Both the position numbers and the translations under genes were made by a program. The notes under the pieces were generated by a model. The model was not told the origin of the DNA and made no database searches. It saw only the letters and a list, made by a program, of their open reading frames with translations. A stretch of 39,005 nucleotides of DNA, taken from contig NZ_BSDY01000024.1 in NCBI RefSeq assembly GCF_027925155.1, positions 1 through 39,005 of the forward strand. The letters run 5' to 3'. Position 1 is the first letter of the stretch, and each line of letters opens with the position of its first letter. The DNA comes from Propionigenium maris DSM 9537. GTDB lineage: Bacteria; Fusobacteriota; Fusobacteriia; Fusobacteriales; Fusobacteriaceae. This document shows, piece by piece, positions 15,383 to 22,793 of this stretch.

Positions 15383-16366
15383 ATGGATACCATAGATATT
15401 AAAATCAAATTATCAAAAGAATTAGGAGCTGAAGAGAGAGAAGCTCTTAGGAAAAGTAGACGTTGGATACATAAAGTTAACAAAGGAAGGTATGACACTG
15501 AACTTATGATGGTAGTGTCCTTACCAAAATATTTTCATCCAACTAATTCCTACCTAATAACTAAAGAGGTTGAAGTCAAGGAAGTATTAGTAGCGGTTAA
15601 AAAGGCTATAACAAATATACCAGATATAAAGGTAAAAATTGAAAAAGCTACAGTTATAAGAGTGGACTATCCTTTTACCTACATTATGAGGGAACAGTAT
15701 AACTTTAATTCGTATAGGAATATTATGTATATCTTAGGAGGAGCTACTGACCTTGTGAGATCTAAAAATTTTGAAGACACAAGGAGCAAAGAAAAAGAAA
15801 CTTTTTATTACTGTGATAATGACCATACAAGAAAGGCTTCAAATAAAATTATTATCTATGACCAAGGTAAGAAGATAAAAGATAAAGATTTAACCCCAGA
15901 TAAACAAGATTACGATCTTGCCTTAAAAGACTTTCCTGAGTTAGAGAGAAGGATGAGAATAGAGGTCTCTCTCTCTACAAACATTGATATTAATCAATTA
16001 AAGTTGAAAAAAATTAAAAAAGAAGCATATAAATTTTTAGAAAGACACCTTTTTAATGATGAACTAATTGAAAATTACATTAATGAGAAAGTAAAGAACC
16101 TTGTCTCACTTATGAGGCGAGAGGGAAAGTATCTTAAAAGAGGGGAATTTATAGAAAGGGAAAGACCTCTAGAGTATACCCAAGTAAGAAGTGCAGCTAA
16201 ATACCATTATGACGTAGAAGCTAGTAAAGATAAGTTCCTAAAAATAACTAGAGAGGTTTTAAGAATAAGAGAAAAGCGAGAAAATATAATTATACTAGAC
16301 TGTTTCAAAATAATTAAAGACATAAAACTATCTTTAAAAAGAGAAAGAATGAAGCCTACTAAATAG
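15383..16366 (+). CDS. Putative replication initiation protein, phage gene II/X (CRI)-like
   Basis: A 327-residue basic protein starting after GGAGGAG. The overall order resembles the Phage_CRI/gene II-X replication proteins of filamentous phages and small mobile elements. An N-terminal region contains RVDYPFTYIMREQY, a central strand reads KIIIYDQGKKIKDKD (compare the YDKG block of the family), and LERRMRIEVSL corresponds to the conserved LRIE block. The C-terminal part is a Lys/Arg-rich helical domain. Such proteins nick an origin for rolling-circle replication. I cannot point to the catalytic tyrosine or the HUH histidines with certainty, so the call is tentative. It lies behind a 395-base non-coding tract with direct repeats, as a rep gene would. 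Confidence 0.5.
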   Translation: MDTIDIKIKLSKELGAEEREALRKSRRWIHKVNKGRYDTELMMVVSLPKYFHPTNSYLITKEVEVKEVLVAVKKAITNIPDIKVKIEKATVIRVDYPFTYIMREQYNFNSYRNIMYILGGATDLVRSKNFEDTRSKEKETFYYCDNDHTRKASNKIIIYDQGKKIKDKDLTPDKQDYDLALKDFPELERRMRIEVSLSTNIDINQLKLKKIKKEAYKFLERHLFNDELIENYINEKVKNLVSLMRREGKYLKRGEFIERERPLEYTQVRSAAKYHYDVEASKDKFLKITREVLRIREKRENIIILDCFKIIKDIKLSLKRERMKPTK

Positions 16367-16410
16367 GTGGTGTAATTAACCATAATTATAAATACATATT
16401 ATATTAATGA

Positions 16411-16445
16411 AGAGGGTTCCTAACTGGGAACTCTCTTTCTTTTAT
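16411..16445 (+). terminator. Intrinsic terminator after the replication-like gene
   Basis: AGAGGGTTCC (16411-16420) pairs with GGAACTCTCT (16427-16436), one G-T pair, followed by a T-rich tail. Confidence 0.7.
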
Positions 16446-16560
16446 CTTTCAAGTATTTAAAAGGGATAAAGGGTACAAGCGAGAGGGGAATATTAAATAA
16501 ACCCATCCGTATACAAAACATGAAAAACCCTTTAAAATTTAAGGATTAGGAGGTGATTAA

Positions 16561-17067
16561 GTGAGAAAAAAGATTAAGATGCCAGTCCCTAAAATTATAA
16601 ATGAGGTTTTAGAGAAGGACTGTCATCACTTCGGTATTACTAAGGAAAAGCTATGTAATGAAGTTATCCTTAAAATGGGCTACAAGCCTCTTATTAAATA
16701 TCATAAGATGATGACCTTTGAAGAAAAAGTAGATCTCCAATTTAACCTTCAGGTAGAGACCCAAAAATATTATAAAGATATCTGGAAGGAGAATAACGCA
16801 ACAAGCGATGCTGAGCTAGTAAGAACAATACTATCAACTTATATTAATCTCTCTCCATTTCTAAGAGAGAAGATTATTATGGATACAAAACTTAGATTTA
16901 TCCTTGAACTTTTAAGGGAGAAGCATATTGTCAAAATAGAGGTTGATGGAAAGATAATAGAGGCTGAGCTTATGGAAATTCTTAGGTGCTCAGAGACCAA
17001 TTATCTAAAAGTAATTCATAGTCAGGGGGAAGAATACCTTAGTAAACTTGAAATAATAAGAAAGTAA
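16561..17067 (+). CDS. Hypothetical protein with ribbon-helix-helix-like segments
   Basis: A 168-residue protein starting with GTG behind AGGAGGTG. The N-terminal part (residues 1-40: KIKMPVPKIINEVLEKDCHH, then TKEKLCNEVILKMG) has the short strand plus two helices expected of a ribbon-helix-helix DNA-binding fold. The pattern is partly repeated around residues 60-105 (AELVRTILSTYINL). The last 45 residues are beta-rich (VKIEVDGKIIEAELMEI, YLKVIHSQGEEYLSKLEII) and resemble a small WYL/SH3-like barrel. This suggests a transcriptional or plasmid-copy regulator. It is followed 14 nt later by a membrane protein gene, probably in the same operon. Confidence 0.5.
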   Translation: MRKKIKMPVPKIINEVLEKDCHHFGITKEKLCNEVILKMGYKPLIKYHKMMTFEEKVDLQFNLQVETQKYYKDIWKENNATSDAELVRTILSTYINLSPFLREKIIMDTKLRFILELLREKHIVKIEVDGKIIEAELMEILRCSETNYLKVIHSQGEEYLSKLEIIRK

Positions 17068-17081
17068 AGGGGAAGGGAATT

Positions 17082-17516
17082 ATGAGTTTTAAAGGAGTAT
17101 TCAAAAAAATAATAAAGGTAACAAATACTATTTCTATTATTGGAGGGGTGATTGGAATAATTATACTAGCATTTTTCTTTCTTTCAGGTGATTCATCTGC
17201 CAATAAACAAGCCTATATTGATGTAGTTAAAGGAATCGAAATACAGGGGCAATCCATGGAAGAAGTGGTAGAAGAGATAATGTATCTTAGAAATGGAAGA
17301 GACCCTTCTGCTGATTGGGATATTGTAGGGGAAACTGACCAAGGAAAGGTAGTTACAGCAACAGGTAAAACTAATAAAGTTACTTTCTATACTATTAAAA
17401 ATGGTGACTACATTCAACTTGATGCAAATAATATTATTATCGAAGGGGAAGGTTACGAAACTATCAGCCTTTCACAAATGTATTACAATAAATTAACAGG
17501 ACAGGTTAATTGGTAG
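17082..17516 (+). CDS. Hypothetical membrane-anchored protein
   Basis: A 144-residue protein with one N-terminal membrane helix (about residues 16-36, ISIIGGVIGIIILAFFFLSG) and an extracytoplasmic or cytoplasmic remainder of about 105 residues. The C-terminal part contains GKVVTATGKTNKVTFYTIKNGDYIQLD, an alternating beta pattern of a small barrel. No cysteine lipobox. A good Shine-Dalgarno (AAGGGGAAGGG) precedes the ATG at 17082. The context is an operon of element genes, followed 82 nt later by a lipoprotein, so both may act at the cell envelope. Family not recognised. Confidence 0.55.
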   Translation: MSFKGVFKKIIKVTNTISIIGGVIGIIILAFFFLSGDSSANKQAYIDVVKGIEIQGQSMEEVVEEIMYLRNGRDPSADWDIVGETDQGKVVTATGKTNKVTFYTIKNGDYIQLDANNIIIEGEGYETISLSQMYYNKLTGQVNW

Positions 17517-17598
17517 AAATCTCTTGAAGTAATAAAAAATTATTCTATACATGGCTTAAAGGTTAAATATTTTGATATGAAAAATAGGGGGAGTATTT

Positions 17599-18741
17599 AT
17601 GAAAAAAGTTATTTGGCTTGGAGCTATTGTCTTAGCTTTATCTGGATGCGTAGCCAATGAATATGTTAAAGGCGGAGCTGATTATTTAGGGTTATCAGAT
17701 ACCTATGAAATGGCAGCTTATGACTCTGACGGTTGGTCTAGGATTACTGAGGAATATAATGGAAGATCTGTTAAAATTAATAAATTTACAGAAACTTCTT
17801 TTGATAAGGAGGGGTATGATTTTGATGGTTTTGATAAATATGGATTTAATAGGGAAGGAATCCACAGAGAGACTGGATCTAAATATGCAAAAGACGGCTA
17901 TGATGTTAAAGGTTTTGATAAAAATGGAAATAGGAAACCGATTCCTGGGATAACGATTCCGTTAAAAGGCTATGAAAACTTTAAATATGATTCGTATACA
18001 GGGTGGTCTCTAGGTTTTTACAAACTTAGTAATGGCGAAGAGAAGATGATACATAGGAAGACGGGGACTATTTATGATGACAAAGGGTTCTCTTGGAATG
18101 GTATTCACAGAGAGACTGGAACAAGATTTGATCCTGAAGGATATAATGAAGAAGGATTTAATGATAGAGGTTGGAATAGAGAAGGGATTAACTATTCGAC
18201 AGACTATAAATATGACAGAGATGGTTATGACGTAAATGGCTATGATAGAAACGGACTTGATAAAAATGGGAATTTTAAAACAGGAAGAGCCTATGATGCT
18301 CAAGGCTATGATAAATTAGGCTGGAATAAAAGTAAGACTAAGCATCGATCTGGAAAGACAATTAATGATAAGCCTAATGTACAGGTAAAATCCTCTGTTA
18401 GGGATGATCAAGTATATCTTGCTGTTATGGCTGCCTATGGTGTTGCTTCTGTTCCTGTTACAAAAGATACTGTAGGATTTGAATACCACAACTTAAAAGT
18501 TAATGGAAAACCTGTTTCTTCTAGAAATGGAGAGTATGACTATACTATTCCTATCGGAAGGAAGAACATCCTTTCATATACAGTTGTAGTATTTGAAAAA
18601 GATTATAACGGAAGAAGGTGTGCTGCCTCAGAGCTTACCAAAGAAGTGGAGCTATATTATAAGGATCTTTACGAGTGGTCTAAAAGAACTAACGATACTA
18701 CACTTTCATTAAATAAGAAGATAGGTTTGTCAGCATACTAA
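17599..18741 (+). CDS. Lipoprotein with GYD-x-x-GFD-x-x-G repeats
   Basis: A 380-residue lipoprotein: the signal peptide MKKVIWLGAIVLALSGC ends at the lipobox LSGC with C17 as the acylated residue. Two blocks of five-residue repeats follow, of the form (Y/F/W)(D/N)xxG, at about residues 70-115 and 150-250 (for example GYDFDGFDKYGFNREGIHRETG and DRDGYDVNGYDRNGLDKNG). The phrase GIHRETG(S/T) occurs twice. The regular Asp/Asn/Gly spacing resembles calcium-binding or beta-roll repeats, but no known named family is certain. Residues about 270-365 form a separate beta-rich domain. It would sit on the periplasmic or outer surface of the envelope. The gene has its own strong terminator (18742-18769) and a Shine-Dalgarno, AGGGGG. 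A surface role (adhesion, exclusion) is inference. Confidence 0.7.
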   Translation: MKKVIWLGAIVLALSGCVANEYVKGGADYLGLSDTYEMAAYDSDGWSRITEEYNGRSVKINKFTETSFDKEGYDFDGFDKYGFNREGIHRETGSKYAKDGYDVKGFDKNGNRKPIPGITIPLKGYENFKYDSYTGWSLGFYKLSNGEEKMIHRKTGTIYDDKGFSWNGIHRETGTRFDPEGYNEEGFNDRGWNREGINYSTDYKYDRDGYDVNGYDRNGLDKNGNFKTGRAYDAQGYDKLGWNKSKTKHRSGKTINDKPNVQVKSSVRDDQVYLAVMAAYGVASVPVTKDTVGFEYHNLKVNGKPVSSRNGEYDYTIPIGRKNILSYTVVVFEKDYNGRRCAASELTKEVELYYKDLYEWSKRTNDTTLSLNKKIGLSAY

Positions 18742-18769
18742 AAAAGAGAGGAGATTTCTCCTCTCTTTT
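18742..18769 (+). terminator. Strong terminator after the lipoprotein gene
   Basis: AAAAGAGAGGAGA (18742-18754) pairs perfectly with TCTCCTCTCTTTT (18757-18769). Confidence 0.85.
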
Positions 18770-18837
18770 ATTATATTCCTACTACTTCATTTCCCATTTA
18801 TTTTCACCCATTAGTAATAATTTAATTTTAGTATATC

Positions 18838-18868
18838 TTGTGTATTTAAGGATTTCAATACGTAGAAT
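18838..18868 (+). promoter_or_regulatory. Weak promoter candidate for the 25-residue peptide
   Basis: TTGTGT (18838-18843) and TAGAAT (18863-18868) are separated by 19 nt, longer than ideal. They lie between the terminator at 18742 and the small gene at 18961. Confidence 0.3.
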
Positions 18869-18960
18869 TAAATTTCCCTTATAAGATGCCCCTTTTCTAA
18901 ATAATTTTATATAAGAAAAAATTTAACGAAAGGTATTTCTACACAAAAGGAGGTGATCAG

Positions 18961-19038
18961 ATGCCGATTGGAGAAACAATTATAGTTATAGGTACCGTGG
19001 TTAAGATACTAGAGGAGCACCTAAACACCAGAAACTAA
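18961..19038 (+). CDS. 25-residue hydrophobic peptide with an ideal ribosome-binding site
   Basis: The frame encodes MPIGETIIVIGTVVKILEEH plus LNTRN and stops at 19036-19038. AAAGGAGGTGATC, complementary to almost the whole anti-Shine-Dalgarno, lies 5 nt upstream of the ATG, which is strong evidence for translation. Residues 6-17 are hydrophobic but short for a full membrane span; the C-terminal half is amphipathic. Terminators on both sides (18742-18769 and 19043-19077) isolate it as a short separate transcript of about 200 nt. It could be a phage-type small membrane peptide or toxin; no family recognised. Confidence 0.55.
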   Translation: MPIGETIIVIGTVVKILEEHLNTRN

Positions 19039-19042
19039 TTTA

Positions 19043-19077
19043 AAAAGGGACCTTACTGTAGTGGTAGGGTTCCTTTT
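19043..19077 (+). terminator. Terminator after the 25-residue peptide
   Basis: Bases 19043-19056 pair with 19064-19077 (fourteen pairs including two G-T), loop TGTAGTG, A and T edges. It lies only 16 nt before the next start codon, so it may instead act as an attenuator for the downstream operon. Confidence 0.7.
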
Positions 19078-19092
19078 ATTTTGGAGGAAATT

Positions 19093-19683
19093 ATGTTAAT
19101 TGAGATGTTAAAAGACCTTATACAAAGCCCAGAGAGACCTAATCCATATGAACCACAAGACACAGAAATATACATGAGGAGGAAAACTATGAAGCTGTAT
19201 GCCATTAAAGATGCCATGATAGATACACTGGACATCTTCTTAGAAAGCGAGCAGGAGGAGATAAATAAGGAGTTTTACCAGGAGACAATGAAAGTATTGA
19301 AAGAGGAGCTTTCCCATAAGAGTTCCAATATTATTAAATACCTTACTAACTTAGATGGAGAGGTATCTACGCTAAAGTCTGAGATAGACCGATTAACCAA
19401 GGTAAAAAAGGTTCGTGAGAGAAAGATAGCTAACCTGAAGAGTTATCTGATCACTACTATGCAGTCCCTTGAAAAGAAAAAGGTTGAAACTGAACTAGGA
19501 ACCTACGGGTTAAGAAAATCAATAGCTCTGAAGGTTCTGGATATTAATAAGATCCCTGAGAAATATCTTAGGGAGAAGAGAGAGGTTACAGTGGATAAGC
19601 GAGAGTTGTCCAACTTTATAAAGGCAGGACATATAATAGAGGGAGCTACCTTGGTAGAAAACTATAGCCTACAGATTAAATAG
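19093..19683 (+). CDS. Siphovirus Gp157-like protein
   Basis: A 196-residue protein. ATG at 19093 follows GGAGGAAA; a TTG at 19081 lies inside that region and is less likely. The central coiled coil and following block (DGEVSTLKSEIDRLTKVKK, KIANLKSYLITTMQ, then KKVETELGTYGLRKS and the ending LSNFIKAGHIIEGATLVEN) match the Gp157 family of Gram-positive siphophages, reported to be linked to phage-resistance phenotypes and usually found in phage early or recombination operons beside annealing proteins. The first 55 residues (PERPNPYEP, RRKTMKLYAIKDAM) contain the typical helical entry. It opens an operon that continues through ArdC-like and Rad52-like genes. Confidence 0.75.
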   Translation: MLIEMLKDLIQSPERPNPYEPQDTEIYMRRKTMKLYAIKDAMIDTLDIFLESEQEEINKEFYQETMKVLKEELSHKSSNIIKYLTNLDGEVSTLKSEIDRLTKVKKVRERKIANLKSYLITTMQSLEKKKVETELGTYGLRKSIALKVLDINKIPEKYLREKREVTVDKRELSNFIKAGHIIEGATLVENYSLQIK

Positions 19684-19693
19684 GGGGGAAATA

Positions 19694-19831
19694 ATGACTG
19701 AATTACAGGTATTAAGATGGTTTGAAAATCCAGAACCCCCAGAGTGTCACGAAGATACGTCTATATGCTATGGTTGTAGGTATCCTGTAGGTGAATGTGA
19801 TTGCAGGGATGACTGGAAGTTAGAAGATTAA
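19694..19831 (+). CDS. 45-residue cysteine-rich protein
   Basis: ATG at 19694 follows AGGGGGGAA by a few bases, and the stop is 10 nt before the next start. The frame encodes a small acidic protein with five cysteines grouped as C-H-x5-C-x2-C-x6-C-x-C (residues about 18-37: CHEDTSICYGCRYPVGECDC), the look of a one-zinc ribbon. It sits between the Gp157-like and ArdC-like genes, spaced as an operon member. Small zinc-binding proteins are common in phage early operons. Function unknown. Confidence 0.55.
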   Translation: MTELQVLRWFENPEPPECHEDTSICYGCRYPVGECDCRDDWKLED

Positions 19832-19841
19832 GGAGGAAGTT

Positions 19842-20711
19842 ATGAGTAAAAAATACAGCAAAGAGGAGAAGAGGGAATACTTCAGGAAACAAATGGAAGA
19901 GCTTAAGGAAGGAATTGAGGATAAAATCACAGATTTTCTTGAAAACTCAGAGGAGCTTAAGAGTTTTATCTCATTCAGAAGGAAGCATTTCAAAAACTAC
20001 AGCATTAATAACACACTTCTTATCTATAGACAGATGCCAGAAGCATCCTATGTAGCAGGCTTCTGGAAGTGGCAGGAACTGGGATATAAGGTTAAGAAGG
20101 GGAGTAAGTCTATAAGTATCCTCATTCCTATGATCCGGAAAGATGAGGAGGAAAAAGATAAGATATATGGCTTTAAGAAGGGATCGGTATTTGATGTAAG
20201 TCAGGTAGAAGCCACAAAGGGAGCTCAAGAACTTCCAAGCATCGATACCAGTATAAAGGCAACAAAGGATACTGTATTTTCCCCTGTAAGGCTCTTGGAT
20301 TCTACAAAGGAATATATAGAACAGTTTTGTCCTATCATTACAGATAGAGAGCTAGGAACTGCTCTGGGAGCTACAGATGGGAAAAATATATATTTGAAGA
20401 TAACAAATAACAGAGTGGATATGACAGGAGTTCTCATACATGAGTTCGCCCACTACCACAACCACTTTGGAGACAATAGAAAGGAATTAACTAAGAATCA
20501 AAAGGAGTCAGAAGCTGAGTTAACAACACTCATCTTCGGCTCCTTTTTCAATTTAAATATAGAGGGAGCATATAAGTACCTGAGCATGTATAGGAAGGAT
20601 CGGAACTTAGCAGAGTGCTTTGAAAAGGCTTACAGCACGTTCATAAGTATATTAGACGGTTTTGAAGGGAAGAGAGGCTTAGAATGGATATTAAAAGGAC
20701 AGGAATCATAA
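19842..20711 (+). CDS. ardC: ArdC-like antirestriction protein with zinc-metallopeptidase motif
   Basis: A 289-residue protein starting after AAGGAGGAAG. Residues about 15-130 match the ArdC N-terminal single-strand DNA-binding domain: NYSINNTLLIYRQMPEASYV, then GFWKWQELGYKVKKGSKSI. Residues 195-245 hold the metallopeptidase signature HEFAH (200-204) with a further acidic cluster (KESEAELTTLIFG, about 221-233) expected to give the third zinc ligand. ArdC-type proteins of conjugative plasmids and ICEs protect incoming single-stranded DNA against host restriction. Its presence fits a conjugative or mobilisable element entering cells with type I restriction, remnants of which sit in the same element. 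The open frame is intact. Confidence 0.8.
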   Translation: MSKKYSKEEKREYFRKQMEELKEGIEDKITDFLENSEELKSFISFRRKHFKNYSINNTLLIYRQMPEASYVAGFWKWQELGYKVKKGSKSISILIPMIRKDEEEKDKIYGFKKGSVFDVSQVEATKGAQELPSIDTSIKATKDTVFSPVRLLDSTKEYIEQFCPIITDRELGTALGATDGKNIYLKITNNRVDMTGVLIHEFAHYHNHFGDNRKELTKNQKESEAELTTLIFGSFFNLNIEGAYKYLSMYRKDRNLAECFEKAYSTFISILDGFEGKRGLEWILKGQES

Positions 20712-20812
20712 GAATTAAATGTATAGGTTGTCCTTGGAGTAATCTATACCCTCTTTGTCGCTTTATCTGCATTAGAAGGAGGAAAAATGGGAGTTCACCA
20801 CTCAGAGTTTGA
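20684..20812 (+). CDS. Possible 42-residue cysteine-rich peptide overlapping two genes
   Basis: An ATG at 20684 inside the end of the ArdC-like gene opens a frame that spans the 75-base gap and ends inside the next gene. It has CIGCPWSNLYPLCRFIC (four cysteines spaced C-x2-C-x8-C-x3-C). No good ribosome-binding site is seen, though translational coupling is possible. Could be chance. Confidence 0.25.
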   Translation: MDIKRTGIIRIKCIGCPWSNLYPLCRFICIRRRKNGSSPLRV

Positions 20813-21158
20813 AAAGATGTTTGAAGTTCTTAAGGGGGATATCCCCATTCCATTGAAGGTAGCGGTCAAAAGATGGGAGCATATTAAGGACACCGGAGAA
20901 GAGGTTATCCAGAACTGGTTGGAAGTATTGAAAGAAAAAGCTACATCTTACATGGATGAAGGCTATTCAGTAGGTACAGCCATGATGGAAGCATGGGGTA
21001 GTTCCTATGAAGGGATCTCAGATGACAGTGAGAAGTGCTACTTTAATATAAGCGAGTTAAGAAAATCTTTCTTTGAAGGAGCCTTAGACGGACTTGAGAG
21101 CTATGAAAAATATCTTATTGCTAAAGCTGGAAGATATCTTTGTAAAGAGTGTGGTTGA
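20787..21158 (+). CDS. Hypothetical element protein, open in frame beyond its TGA
   Basis: A 123-residue acidic helical protein starting after AAGGAGG. It contains PIPLKVAVKRWEHIKDTGEEV and ends GRYLCKECG. The TGA at 21156-21158 is followed in the same frame by 30 further codons (FALDHLKNKGYCNNFSIERA, then IKDRCISEEE) ending at TAA 21249-21251, which overlaps the next ATG in the TAATG fashion normal for coupled genes. The natural gene may therefore be 154 residues long and interrupted here by a nonsense mutation or read through. The cysteine pair CKEC and the later Cys residues could form a zinc site in the long form. Family not recognised. Confidence 0.5.
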   Translation: MGVHHSEFEKMFEVLKGDIPIPLKVAVKRWEHIKDTGEEVIQNWLEVLKEKATSYMDEGYSVGTAMMEAWGSSYEGISDDSEKCYFNISELRKSFFEGALDGLESYEKYLIAKAGRYLCKECG

Positions 21159-21250
21159 TTTGCACTGGATCACCTTAAAAATAAGGGGTATTGTAATAAC
21201 TTCAGCATAGAAAGAGCTATAAAAGATAGATGTATCAGTGAGGAGGAGTA

Positions 21251-21526
21251 ATGGAGAAATTTTATATAACTAAAGGGGTCTATGAAACACTGGATATGAG
21301 GATTATTACTTATATCCAAACTTTAATAAAAAGTATGGATATAGAGGTGGATTATTTACAGGTCTTTAGTATCTCTGGTAATGTGCTTATCCATACCCAG
21401 GAGGTTCCAGAGTACATTAAGGAATATACTCTGAGTAAAGAATATAGGGATGAGAAATTATTTTCTATAAAGACAGAAGAGGAAAATAGCAACTACTGGA
21501 CATTGATGCTTGCCCATGAGTATTGA
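21251..21526 (+). CDS. DUF960-like protein
   Basis: A 91-residue protein with ATG at 21251 behind GAGGAGGAG. The pattern of an N-terminal (F/Y)-T-(R/K)-G-V, a central helix, then DYLQVFSISGNVLIHTQEVP followed by EYIKEY is the signature of DUF960, a small family common in Firmicutes prophages and integrative elements. Molecular function is not known. Its start overlaps the TAA that would close the long form of the preceding gene, so the two were probably coupled in the ancestral operon. Confidence 0.65.
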   Translation: MEKFYITKGVYETLDMRIITYIQTLIKSMDIEVDYLQVFSISGNVLIHTQEVPEYIKEYTLSKEYRDEKLFSIKTEEENSNYWTLMLAHEY

Positions 21527-21609
21527 TTATACTGATACGGTTTGTAATCATTATAAAATTATAATTGGCTATTATTGCTTATATGCATATTAAAAAAGAA
21601 GGAGTTTTT

Positions 21610-21996
21610 ATGAATATATAGGTAACGTTTAATCCGAGAGAGATGCTAAAAAATATTGATAGAAGTATATTATGGGATTATGTAAAAGATACGATCACTG
21701 ATCAAGAGAAAGAAGAAATGGGAGAAACAATTTACTCTGCTGATTCTGACACACTTTGGGAAGCCTTGGAGTTGAAGCTAGAGCAAGAACAGAAAGAGGT
21801 AGCTATCTTTGTTGGGAGTAGAGTAAAAAGTTCAGAGATTCTTAAAAGAATAGATGACGAAGAGATCTTGAGTTACATCAAGGATCAAAGTCAATATTAT
21901 ATTGCTGAAAGTGTAGAAGAACTCATGGAACAGATCAAAGTATCTGGTTGTATGGATGAGGTAACAGAGCTATTTGAGATGAAGTACACAGGTTAG
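21610..21996 (+). CDS. Hypothetical phage-like protein with an amber codon at position 4
   Basis: The best start by signal is ATG 21610 behind GAAGGAG, giving MNI, then TAG at 21619-21621, then VTFNPREMLKNIDRSILWDY in the same frame to the stop at 21996. Without suppression the usable frame begins at ATG 21643 (117 residues), where GAGAGAG could serve as a weak binding site. The protein is acidic and helical (EQEQKEVAIFVGSRVKSSEI). It sits between the DUF960-like and Rad52-like genes in phage-type order. The early stop suggests decay of this operon or translational restart. Family not recognised. Confidence 0.5.
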
Positions 21997-22006
21997 GAGG
22001 AATAAG

Positions 22007-22585
22007 ATGAATAAATCACCGGAAGACATAATCAAGGAGCTACAAGCTCCATTTAAAGAAAGTGACATAGATTTCAAGGTAGGAGCTACTAACAAAGAAA
22101 AGACTATGGGGTTAGCATTATTCTACGTACAGGCTAGAGCTATTCAGAGAAGACTTGATGAAGTAGTAGGTTTTATGAATTGGAAGGTGTCATACAGGGA
22201 AGTCCAAGGAGGCTTCCTTTGTTGTTTATCCCTTAGAATCAATGGAGAATGGATCACTAAGGAAGATGGAGCACAAATAACCGAGTATGAATCTGTTAAG
22301 GGTGGGATTTCCTCAGCTTTTAAAAGGGTGGCATCCAGTGGCTTTGCCATAGGGCGATATCTCTATGATGCTGAACCTTCTTGGTATCCTATACGATTAC
22401 AGGGCAAAGGGTATGAGTTTACTATCAATCCCATACCTAACTTCACCAATAGGAGGGATGGTTCATCTACAATCACAAAAGATTCAACTAAACCAGAAAA
22501 TAAGCTAGAGAAAGCAAGGTTAATGCAGGTCACCTTTGGAAAGTATAATGGAAAGGCAGATAAAAAATCTAATGAATTATCATAA
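22007..22585 (+). CDS. Rad52/Sak-type single-strand annealing protein, C-terminus altered
   Basis: A 192-residue protein starting after AGGAGGAATAAG. Residues about 12-130 match the Rad52/22 family used by phages for single-strand annealing: APFKESDIDFKVG, YVQARAIQRRLDEVVGFMNW, GGFLCCLSLRINGEWITKED, then GISSAFKRVASSGFAIGRYL and YDAEPSWYPI. This protein loads on single-stranded DNA at the ends of breaks and promotes recombination. The last 25 residues (KARLMQVTFGKYNGKADKK) run straight into DNA that in another frame encodes a serine recombinase piece, so the natural C-terminus was probably replaced by a deletion junction near 22570. It closes the phage-like early operon. Confidence 0.75.
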   Translation: MNKSPEDIIKELQAPFKESDIDFKVGATNKEKTMGLALFYVQARAIQRRLDEVVGFMNWKVSYREVQGGFLCCLSLRINGEWITKEDGAQITEYESVKGGISSAFKRVASSGFAIGRYLYDAEPSWYPIRLQGKGYEFTINPIPNFTNRRDGSSTITKDSTKPENKLEKARLMQVTFGKYNGKADKKSNELS

Positions 22586-22793
22586 GCAAATTATGATCCA
22601 CCATGAAGCTTTTACTGGGACTACTCATAGTAGGCCTGATTGGATTAAGCTCCAAAGAAAGCTGAAGAAAGAAGATACTTTAGTATTTGACAGTGTCAGT
22701 AGAATGAGCAGAGACTCTAAAGAAGGGACTAAGAAATATTTTCATCTAAGGGAAAATGGAATCAATCTTGTCTTCCTGAAGGAGAGTCGGTAG
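22572..22793 (+). pseudogene. Fragment of a serine recombinase (resolvase N-terminal domain)
   Basis: The frame reads HKQIMIHHEAFTGTTHSRPDW, KLQRKLKKEDTLVFDSVSRMSR and HLRENGINLVFLKES, the middle of a resolvase/invertase catalytic domain (the DxVSRxSR motif is intact). The N-terminal catalytic serine and all C-terminal parts are missing. It is cut on the left by fusion to the Rad52-like gene and on the right by the IS256-type element at 22793. Confidence 0.7.

Noticed and set aside
21150..21165. Selenocysteine at the TGA after CKECG
   Set aside because: No SECIS-like stem-loop is apparent just downstream, and the cysteine context looks like a zinc site, not a redox motif. Nonsense change or read-through is simpler.
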